The notes under the pieces: generated by a model | What the model saw: the letters and a program-made list of their open reading frames with translations, nothing else | What the model was told of the DNA's origin: nothing | The model's database searches: none | Shown: piece by piece, positions 1 to 4,745 of the stretch | Position numbering within the stretch: the first letter of the stretch is position 1 | Layout of the letters: each line of letters begins with the position of its first letter | Made by a program: the position numbers and the translations under genes | Assembly: GCA_905234575.1 (NCBI GenBank) | Contig: CAJOIG010000123.1 | Location: forward strand, 1 to 5,216 | DNA: 5,216 nucleotides | Reading direction: 5' to 3' | DNA from: an uncultured Oscillospiraceae bacterium | GTDB taxonomy: Bacteria; Bacillota; Clostridia; Oscillospirales; Oscillospiraceae

Positions 1-192
1 CAAGCGGATCGTATCAAGCTTTTCCTGGAGCTTCTCCACGCTCTCGACGCCCAGCAGGGACACCTGCCGGTGCCAGTTTCCGGCGTGGGCGTCCCCGACG
101 ATGCCGTGATCGACGCGCAGCTCCGCGCACTCGACCGGGTGCTTCTGGATGCCCCGGACCTCGCTGATGCAGACGGCCAGTACCTCACTCAT
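1..192 (-). CDS. MOSC-domain protein, N-terminal 64 residues (3' end cut by window)
   Basis: This frame is open from an ATG at 192 to the edge of the window, so only 64 residues are seen. The stretch GDAHAG at residues 33-38 followed by WHRQVSLL at 40-47 is the N-terminal signature of small MOSC-domain proteins found in clostridial Moco operons. MOSC domains are related to the C-terminal part of Moco sulfurase and are thought to carry sulfur or bind Moco. The conserved cysteine of the family lies in the part beyond the window, so activity cannot be judged. I chose the ATG at 192 because a GGAGG (202-206) lies 9 bases upstream; an in-frame ATG two codons earlier would be only 3 bases from it. 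The gene overlaps the mogA end by 8 bases (ATGAGTGA), which suggests translational coupling. MOSC family membership is confident; the exact role is unknown. Confidence 0.88.
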   Translation of the reverse strand, partial: MSEVLAVCISEVRGIQKHPVECAELRVDHGIVGDAHAGNWHRQVSLLGVESVEKLQEKLDTIRL

Positions 193-718
193 GAGCATGT
201 CCCTCCCCGTGATGATGGTGGTGGTGCAGGTCCGCGCAGTCGTGGGCAACGCCCCGCAGGACCTCGAGGCCGTGGCGGATGGGCTTCACCACCGCCGCGA
301 AATTCTCCGTGGACGCCTTTTTGCTGCCGGGCAGGTTCACGATGAGGGTCCGGCCGCGGATGCCCGCCGTCTCCCGGGAGAGGCAGCCCATGGGCGTGAT
401 TCGCAGGCTCTCGGCCCGCATGGCCTCCGGGATGCCCGGAACGCGCTTTTCGATGACGCCCTCCGTCGCCTCCGGAGTCACGTCCCGGGGCGCGAAGCCC
501 GTCCCGCCGGTGGTGAGCACGAGCCAGAGGTCCTTCTCGTCCGCACAGGCGACGAGCTCCCGGCGGATGTCCCCGATCTCGTCCGGCACCATGGCGGTGT
601 AGGCCACGGCATAGCCGTTTTCCTCGAGCATCTTCACGAGGGCCGGGCCGGAGGTGTCCTCCCGCTCGCCTCTTGACCCCTTGTCGCTGACGGTGATGAC
701 CGCCGCTGTGTAATCCAT
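185..718 (-). CDS. mogA: MogA/MoaB-family molybdopterin adenylyltransferase with a C-terminal His6 tail
   Basis: A protein of 177 residues predicted to activate molybdopterin by adenylylation, making the MPT-AMP that MoeA uses for metal insertion in the cytoplasm. Visible family motifs are TVSDKGSRGEREDTSG from residue 9, the substrate-binding loop TTGGTG at 69-74, the conserved aspartate D79 in PRDVTPEA, PGIPEAMR at 94-101, and NLPGS at 128-132. The domain ends near residue 160 and is followed by a tail with six histidines in a row (165-170) and two more at 174 and 176. The tail has no counterpart in E. coli MogA and could bind a metal; this is inference. The ATG at 718 is favoured because GGAGG (726-730) sits 7 bases upstream and the motifs begin at once. 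The open frame runs further upstream to 976, but that part is antisense-like and overlaps moaC. MogA and MoaB cannot be told apart by eye, so the symbol is approximate. Confidence 0.93.
   Translation of the reverse strand: MDYTAAVITVSDKGSRGEREDTSGPALVKMLEENGYAVAYTAMVPDEIGDIRRELVACADEKDLWLVLTTGGTGFAPRDVTPEATEGVIEKRVPGIPEAMRAESLRITPMGCLSRETAGIRGRTLIVNLPGSKKASTENFAAVVKPIRHGLEVLRGVAHDCADLHHHHHHGEGHAHE
202..206 (-). promoter_or_regulatory. Ribosome binding site for the MOSC gene inside the mogA tail codons
   Basis: GGAGG on the minus strand lies 9 bases before the ATG at 192. It is formed by the Gly-Glu-Gly codons (GGG GAG GGA) directly after the six histidines of MogA. It decides the MOSC start, because the alternative ATG two codons upstream is too close to it. 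Confidence 0.75.
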
Positions 719-720
719 GT

Positions 721-1209
721 TCAGTCCTCCCTCACAAAATCGCCGGACTGTCCGCCGGATTTGCGGAGCAGCCGGATATCGTCGATGACCATGTCCCGCT
801 GGACGGCCTTGCACATATCGTATACCGTCAGGGCCGCCGCCGAGACGGCGCAGAGCGCCTCCATCTCCACCCCCGTCGGCCCGACGCAGGAGGTCTCGGC
901 GGTGATGTCCACGGCAAGGTCCTCCTCGTTCAGACGCAGGTCCATCTCCACGCCCGTGATGGCCACGGGATGGCACATGGGAATGAGCTCCGGGGTGCGC
1001 TTCGCCGCCAGGATGCCCGCCACCCGGGCCACGGTGAGCACGTCGCCCTTTTTCACGCCGCCGGTGCGGATGAGGTCGAAGGTCGTCCGGTTCACGAGGA
1101 CCCGGCCCGCCGCCACGGCGACGCGCTTCGTATCGCTCTTGTCCCCCACGTTCACCATCCGGGCGCCGCCGCGCTCGTCGAAATGGGTAAAATCGTTCTC
1201 GATCGCCAT
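721..1209 (-). CDS. moaC: Cyclic pyranopterin monophosphate synthase MoaC
   Basis: A protein of 162 residues, the usual length for MoaC. The enzyme turns 3',8-cyclo-7,8-dihydro-GTP, the MoaA product, into cyclic pyranopterin monophosphate (cPMP), the first stable Moco intermediate. The sequence shows PMCHP with H80, GVEMEAL at 113-119, and DMCKA at 131-135. Residues K54, H80, D131 and K134 line up at a constant offset of 3 with the catalytic K51, H77, D128 and K131 of the E. coli enzyme, so the active site looks complete. The family start FTHFDERGGARMV is present from residue 7. The ATG at 1209 has a perfect AGGAGG 7 bases upstream, lying in the last codons of moaA. The gap to moaA is 3 bases and the gap to mogA is 2 bases, so the three are almost certainly co-transcribed. 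No oddities are seen inside the protein. Confidence 0.97.
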   Translation of the reverse strand: MAIENDFTHFDERGGARMVNVGDKSDTKRVAVAAGRVLVNRTTFDLIRTGGVKKGDVLTVARVAGILAAKRTPELIPMCHPVAITGVEMDLRLNEEDLAVDITAETSCVGPTGVEMEALCAVSAAALTVYDMCKAVQRDMVIDDIRLLRKSGGQSGDFVRED

Positions 1210-1212
1210 GTC

Positions 1213-2157
1213 TCAGCCTCCTATGGTGTTCATGGTCCGCCCGGCCTCGCTGCGATGGTCGGCGTCCAGCACGCCGTGCTGCCGGGGCTTTTCGCGGATG
1301 GCCCGGCGCAGGGTGTCGAGGAGCGCATCTCCGTGCAGGCCGCGGACGTTGATTTCCGCGGACGAGTGCAGGCAGGGCTTCAGGTGCCCCTCGCTCGTCA
1401 GGCGCAGGCGGTTGCAGGACGCGCAGAAATGCCGGCTCAGCGGGGAGATGAGCCCCACGCGGCCCTGTCCGTCCGGCAGGCGGTACAGCCGGGCCACGCC
1501 CCCGTCGTGGGGGACCGGCACGAGCTCCGGCACCCGCTCGAGTACCGTCTCGCCCGGGAGATACGCCTCCGGCCCAAAGCGCCCGCCCATGGGCATGAGC
1601 TCGATGAATCGCAGCTCGATGGGCGCCCGGCGGGTATGCTCCACAAAGGCGGGGATCTCATCGTCGTTGAAGCCGCCGATGAGCACGGCGTTGAGCTTCA
1701 CAGGGGTCAGGCCCGCCTCCTGGGCGGCGCGGATGCCGTCCAGCGCGTCCTGCAAACGCCCGCCGCCGGTGATGTCGGCGTATTTTTCGGGGTCGAGGCT
1801 GTCCACGCTGATGTTCACCCTGGTCACGCCCGCCGCCTTGAGCTCTTTGGCGTACCGGGGCAGGAGCGTCCCGTTCGTCGTGAGGTCGATCTCCTCGATG
1901 CCGTCAATGTCCGCGAGCATCCGGCACAGCTCCGCGCAGCCCCGGCGCACCAGGGGCTCGCCGCCGGTGACGCGGACCTTCCGCACGCCGAGCGCCGCCG
2001 CCGCGGCCACGATCTCCGCGATCTCCTCGAAGGAGAGGATGTCCTCGTGCCGCTTTTGGCAGACGCCGTCCGGCATGCAGTACCGGCAGCGGAGATTGCA
2101 CAGATCCGTTATGGACACCCGCAGATACGATATTTCTCTTTCAAACTGGTCTTTCAT
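1213..2157 (-). CDS. moaA: GTP 3',8-cyclase MoaA (radical SAM)
   Basis: A protein of 314 residues, close to the normal MoaA length. It uses S-adenosylmethionine and two iron-sulfur clusters to cyclise GTP to 3',8-cyclo-7,8-dihydro-GTP, the first step of Moco synthesis. The radical SAM cluster motif CX3CX2C is C20, C24 and C27, followed by GGEP at 65-68 (SAM binding). The second, GTP-binding cluster motif CX2CX13C is C245, C248 and C262. The chain ends in Gly-Gly (RTMNTIGG), the C-terminal motif needed for MoaA activity. All key residues are present, so the enzyme should work. The ATG at 2157 has AAGGA (2167-2171) 9 bases upstream. A 56-base gap separates it from the MoeA-like gene; no terminator is seen there. 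It lies 3 bases before moaC, its pathway partner. Confidence 0.98.
   Translation of the reverse strand: MKDQFEREISYLRVSITDLCNLRCRYCMPDGVCQKRHEDILSFEEIAEIVAAAAALGVRKVRVTGGEPLVRRGCAELCRMLADIDGIEEIDLTTNGTLLPRYAKELKAAGVTRVNISVDSLDPEKYADITGGGRLQDALDGIRAAQEAGLTPVKLNAVLIGGFNDDEIPAFVEHTRRAPIELRFIELMPMGGRFGPEAYLPGETVLERVPELVPVPHDGGVARLYRLPDGQGRVGLISPLSRHFCASCNRLRLTSEGHLKPCLHSSAEINVRGLHGDALLDTLRRAIREKPRQHGVLDADHRSEAGRTMNTIGG
1217..1222 (-). promoter_or_regulatory. Ribosome binding site for moaC formed by the MoaA Gly-Gly end codons
   Basis: AGGAGG on the minus strand, 7 bases before the moaC ATG. The bases belong to the codons ATA GGA GGC TGA, which encode the last Ile-Gly-Gly of MoaA. The functionally required C-terminal Gly-Gly of MoaA and an ideal moaC ribosome binding site therefore share the same bases. 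Confidence 0.85.
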
Positions 2158-2172
2158 ACGGTTTTATCCTTC

Positions 2173-2197
2173 AGGTTCACGCAACGAAGGTTCACGC
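2173..2197 (-). repeat. Short direct repeat in the gap before moaA
   Basis: The 10-base word GCGTGAACCT (minus strand) occurs twice, at 2188-2197 and 2173-2182, with starts 15 bases apart. The 10-base palindrome TCCGGCCGGA lies just upstream at 2201-2210. The pair sits immediately before the moaA ribosome binding site, in the only operon gap longer than 12 bases. It could be chance, a remnant of a small duplication, or a binding site; nothing here decides between these. Confidence 0.35.
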
Positions 2198-2213
2198 TAA
2201 TCCGGCCGGAAGG

Positions 2214-3239
2214 TCAGTACAGTCCAAAGGTGCAGTTGGGGTAATGGCACTCGGCGCAGCCCTGGCACAGCCCGCCCGCACCGAGGCCGCGCAGCTCCGC
2301 AAAAGTGAAGCGCAGGCCGGCAAACACTTGGGGCAGCACCACGTCGAGCATGGTGGTCTTCGCGTGGATGGCCGCGCCGGGGACCCCGAGGATCGTGATG
2401 TTGTCAAGATACGCCACGGTGAACATGTTCCCCGGCTGGGCGGGCACGCCCTGGCTGACGACCTCCGCGCCGCTGCGCCGGATGGCGGTGACGGTCAGGT
2501 CGTCCGGGTCCACGCTCATGCCGCCGGTCATGACGATGAGCTTCGCGCCGCGCTCCCGCCACTTGGCGATGGCGGCGTCCAGCATATCGAGGTAATCGTC
2601 GCAGAAGATGCAGCCCAGGACGTTCGCGCCGAAGGGCGCGACCTTCTCCCGGACGACGGGCTCGAATTTGTCCCGGATGCGTCCGGAGTACACCTCGCTG
2701 CCCGTGACGACGATGCCCACGGGCACATCCTTCCGGTACGGCAGCAGCTCCATCAGCGGCCGGTCCGCAGCCCGGACCAGAGCCTCTGCCTTCTCGATCT
2801 GCGCCACATCGCACACCAGGGGGATGATGCGCTCCCCGGCGAGCTTGCTGCCCTTTTGGACCGGGTAATGGTCCGGCAGGGTGACGATGGTGATGTCGCC
2901 GATGGCGTTGATGGCGTCCAGCAGGGGTCGGTTCACGCGGAACAGGCCGTCCTCCATCGCGGTCAGGGTCATTTTGCCCTCGGAGGGGCCGGTGTAGACC
3001 GCGTTTTCCATCGGCGCCAGCGCGGCCAGGCGCAGGGCGGCGTCCTCCTCGTGAATCTCCCCGGCGTTCTCCTCCCAGATGAAGAGGTGCTTCTTCCCCA
3101 GGTCCAGCAGATGCGGGATGTCCTCGGGCGTGACGATGTGTCCGCGCCGGAAGGCCCGGCCCTTGAAGCCGTCCCGGACCTCCGTGATGTCATGGCAGAG
3201 GGTCAGCCCGACGGCGTCCTCGGTCCTTACTTTTTTCAT
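2214..3239 (-). CDS. MoeA-like molybdopterin-binding protein with a four-cysteine C-terminal tail
   Basis: A protein of 341 residues. The middle part is a MogA/MoeA-type molybdopterin-binding fold: VTGSEVYSG at 178-186, MTGGMSVDPDD at 237-247 and ILGVPGAAI at 283-291 match the ligand-binding loops of that superfamily. The first 170 residues are unlike the MoeA N-terminal domains (no PPFDxSxxDGYA motif). The protein ends with CX2CX2CX4C (C325, C328, C331, C336), which may hold an iron-sulfur cluster or zinc. Proteins of this build (the MoeA_like group) are annotated as molybdopterin-binding proteins in Clostridia; their reaction is not established to my knowledge. The ATG at 3239 has a perfect AAGGAGG (3247-3253) 7 bases upstream that begins inside the moeA stop codon TAA. 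It is co-directional with moeA, 12 bases away. A role in late metal insertion or in a special form of the cofactor is inference. Confidence 0.9.
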   Translation of the reverse strand: MKKVRTEDAVGLTLCHDITEVRDGFKGRAFRRGHIVTPEDIPHLLDLGKKHLFIWEENAGEIHEEDAALRLAALAPMENAVYTGPSEGKMTLTAMEDGLFRVNRPLLDAINAIGDITIVTLPDHYPVQKGSKLAGERIIPLVCDVAQIEKAEALVRAADRPLMELLPYRKDVPVGIVVTGSEVYSGRIRDKFEPVVREKVAPFGANVLGCIFCDDYLDMLDAAIAKWRERGAKLIVMTGGMSVDPDDLTVTAIRRSGAEVVSQGVPAQPGNMFTVAYLDNITILGVPGAAIHAKTTMLDVVLPQVFAGLRFTFAELRGLGAGGLCQGCAECHYPNCTFGLY

Positions 3240-3251
3240 GGTCGTCCCTCC

Positions 3252-4469
3252 TTACGGGATGAGATAGGCGGTCAGGTGGGTGCCGGCCGGGAGCTTCCCG
3301 CTCCCCGCGGGGACCTCCGCCAGCAGGTCACAGCCGACGAGGCTGTGCAGCACGCCGTTTCCCTGGGCGCGGGAGACGTGCATTTTCGCCGTGCCGTCCG
3401 CGAGGTCCAGCGTCCCGCGCAGGAGGCGGGTCTTGGGGCTCTTCTTGCCGAAGTCCTCCGCCAGTACGACGGGGACCTCCGTCAGCCGCGGCTGCTTATG
3501 TCCGCAGAGCTTCCGCAGCGCCGGCAGCACCACGGCGTAGAAATTCGTCATGGCCGAGGCGGGATTGCCGGACAGGCCGCACAGGAGCTTCCCGTCCCGC
3601 ATCGCGTAGGCCGAGGCCCCGCCGGGCTTGAGGCGCAGCGTGCGGATGAACACCTCCGCCCCCGCCCGCTCCATGGCGTCCGGGGTGTAATCATAATCCC
3701 CGACGGAGACGCCGCCGGTGGAGATCACCATGTCGCAGGAGGACAAAGCGGCGTCGAACAGCGCGGCGATGGCGTCCGGGTCGTCCCGCGGCGCGCCGAG
3801 GAACACCGGCTCCGCGCCCGCCCGGCGCAGGGCCGCGGCGAAGGCGTAGCGGTTCGTATTCACGATCTTCCCGCCGGAAAGGGCCTCCCCCGGCTCGGCC
3901 AGCTCGCTGCCGGTGGTGATGAGTCCCACCCGGGGCACGCGATACACCAGCGGCTCCGGCATCCCCTGGGCGGCCAGCGTCCCGAGAAGCGCCGGATCGA
4001 CGGGCGTGCCGGGCAGGGCCAGAGCGTCGCCCGCACGGACGTCCTCTCCGCGAGGGACCACGTTCTCCCCGGCGGAAAAGGCCGCGGAGATCGCGACCGT
4101 CTCCCCCGTGAACACCGTCTCCTCGTATTTCACGACGGCGTCCGCCCCCGGCGGGACGGGCGCGCCGGTGAGGATCTTCGCCGCCGTGCCGGGCTCGACC
4201 GTCTGCGTCCCCACGGACCCGGCGGGGATCTCCTCCAGGATACGCAGCGTCACGGGATGGTCCGCGTCCGCGCCCGCCGTATCCGCCGCCCGGAAGGCAT
4301 ACCCGTCGTAGGGGGAGCGGTCAAAGGGCGGCACGTCCCGCGCCGCGGTGACGCTCTGGGCCAGGATCCGTCCGGCCGCCGCCTCCAACGGGACGACCTC
4401 GGTCTCCACCGGGGCCGCTCTTTCCAGCAGCAGCTCCCGCGCCTGTTTGTAATCGATGTTCCTTTCCAT
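3252..4469 (-). CDS. moeA: Molybdopterin molybdenumtransferase MoeA
   Basis: A protein of 405 residues, the standard MoeA length. MoeA inserts molybdate (or tungstate in some organisms) into adenylylated molybdopterin to give mature Moco. Family motifs in order: PPFDRSPYDGYA at 47-58, KILTGAPVPPGADAVV at 98-113, ITTGSEL at 184-190, STGGVSVGDYD at 250-260, LKPGG at 280-284 and LSGNPASA at 299-306, followed by the C-terminal beta-barrel domain IV. The acidic residues expected around the metal site are present (D55, D258). The ATG at 4469 is chosen because family homology begins there. The frame stays open upstream to a TTG at 4676, but those 69 codons run through inverted repeats and look unlike protein. 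The ribosome binding site (GGGGGA, 4474-4479) is weaker and closer (4 bases) than those of the downstream genes. This is the first gene of the presumed operon. Confidence 0.96.
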   Translation of the reverse strand: MERNIDYKQARELLLERAAPVETEVVPLEAAAGRILAQSVTAARDVPPFDRSPYDGYAFRAADTAGADADHPVTLRILEEIPAGSVGTQTVEPGTAAKILTGAPVPPGADAVVKYEETVFTGETVAISAAFSAGENVVPRGEDVRAGDALALPGTPVDPALLGTLAAQGMPEPLVYRVPRVGLITTGSELAEPGEALSGGKIVNTNRYAFAAALRRAGAEPVFLGAPRDDPDAIAALFDAALSSCDMVISTGGVSVGDYDYTPDAMERAGAEVFIRTLRLKPGGASAYAMRDGKLLCGLSGNPASAMTNFYAVVLPALRKLCGHKQPRLTEVPVVLAEDFGKKSPKTRLLRGTLDLADGTAKMHVSRAQGNGVLHSLVGCDLLAEVPAGSGKLPAGTHLTAYLIP

Positions 4470-4486
4470 AGCATCCCCCGAAAAGC

Positions 4487-4519
4487 AAAAATGGAACAGC
4501 CCAAAAAGCGGAGCTGTCC
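4487..4519 (-). terminator. Terminator-like or attenuator-like hairpin just before moeA
   Basis: On the minus strand GGACAGC (4519-4513) pairs with GCTGTTCC (4500-4493) with one bulged base; two further CC/GG pairs (4511-4510 with 4502-4501) lie inside and leave a 7-base loop. The stem is followed at once by ATTTTTG and then CTTTT. It has the form of a rho-independent terminator. It ends only about 20 bases before the moeA ATG, so it could end read-through transcripts, or work as an attenuator if the moeA promoter lies upstream of it. Stability was judged by eye only. Confidence 0.5.
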
Positions 4520-4581
4520 CGAAGGTGGAAAAGCTCTCCTTTTCAAGCAGTGAAGGCCGGACCGTTTCCCGTTCGACCCCG

Positions 4582-4599
4582 GCGGGACGATCGTCCCGC
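4582..4599. repeat. 18-base perfect palindrome in the moeA leader
   Basis: GCGGGACGATCGTCCCGC is its own reverse complement, centred between 4590 and 4591. As RNA it would fold into a 7-bp stem with a GATC loop. As DNA it could be an operator for a dimeric regulator. It lies about 113 bases before the moeA start. No regulator gene is in the window to link it to. Confidence 0.6.
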
Positions 4600-4600
4600 G

Positions 4601-4637
4601 GCTCAGCCGGCATAGCGGTTGCCGTAGCCGGCTGAGC
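4601..4637. repeat. 11-bp GC-rich inverted repeat (stem-loop)
   Basis: GCTCAGCCGGC (4601-4611) and GCCGGCTGAGC (4627-4637) are perfect reverse complements around a 15-base loop. A further CGG/CCG pair inside the loop could extend the stem across a small internal loop. There is no T run next to it on either strand, so it is not a typical terminator. It directly adjoins the 18-base palindrome. Confidence 0.65.
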
Positions 4638-4645
4638 TCGGAGAT

Positions 4646-4673
4646 CTTCTTTTTCTTGCGGAAGAAAAAGAAG
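4646..4673. repeat. 12-bp polypyrimidine/polypurine hairpin
   Basis: CTTCTTTTTCTT (4646-4657) and AAGAAAAAGAAG (4662-4673) form a perfect 12-bp stem with a 4-base loop. One arm is all pyrimidine and the other all purine, and the A/T content differs sharply from the surrounding GC-rich DNA. It follows directly after the kce terminator T run on the minus strand and may reinforce termination, or be a copy of a dispersed intergenic repeat. Confidence 0.6.
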
Positions 4674-4674
4674 C

Positions 4675-4711
4675 AAAAAGAACCGATATTCGCTTGTGCC
4701 GTCAGCGGTTC
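4675..4711 (-). terminator. Probable rho-independent terminator of kce
   Basis: On the minus strand GAACCG (4711-4706) pairs with CGGTTC (4685-4680) around a 20-base loop that could partly fold further through GCT/AGC. TTTTT (4679-4675) follows immediately, then another T-rich run. It lies about 35 bases after the kce stop codon and reads in the same direction. The stem is short for its loop, so confidence is moderate. Confidence 0.5.
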
Positions 4712-4745
4712 CGGGCGGGAATGCCCGGTATCGCTTCCGGGGCGA

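Larger units (their letters stand above)
4470..4745. other. Hairpin-rich intergenic region between kce and moeA
   Basis: No gene is supported in these 276 bases. Read from kce toward moeA they hold a small GC hairpin (CCGGGC, 6-base loop, GCCCGG at 4728-4711), a probable terminator, a 12-bp purine/pyrimidine hairpin, an 11-bp GC-rich inverted repeat, an 18-base palindrome, a weak GAAAAG/CTTTTC hairpin (4528-4544), and the terminator-like hairpin before moeA. I found no convincing sigma-70-type promoter on the minus strand, although the moeA operon promoter would be expected here. I do not recognise a Moco riboswitch by eye. Confidence 0.7.

Noticed and set aside
719..976. Upstream extension of the mogA frame by 86 codons
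   Set aside because: It overlaps the moaC coding region, has shadow-like composition, and the ATG at 718 has a good ribosome binding site and starts the family homology.
2198..2213. Terminator between the MoeA-like gene and moaA
   Set aside because: Only a 10-base palindrome (TCCGGCCGGA) is present with no following T run, so I see no reason to split the operon here.
761..2244. Plus-strand open frames of 479 and 424 codons opposite moaA and moaC
   Set aside because: Both are antisense to complete MoaA and MoaC with intact active sites; the composition is typical of GC-rich shadows and they overlap each other.
2244..4553. Plus-strand open frame of 769 codons opposite moeA and the MoeA-like gene
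   Set aside because: It is antisense to two clear family proteins, its translation is rich in Arg, Gly, Ala and His as expected for a GC-rich shadow frame, and no domain is recognisable.
4470..4676. N-terminal extension of MoeA by 69 codons from a TTG start
   Set aside because: The stretch runs through several inverted repeats and a terminator-like hairpin, MoeA homology begins exactly at the ATG at 4469, and the resulting length of 405 fits the family.
4520..4680. Sigma-70 promoter for moeA
   Set aside because: The TTGAAA at about 4547-4542 has no -10 box at a suitable distance, and no other pair of boxes was convincing.
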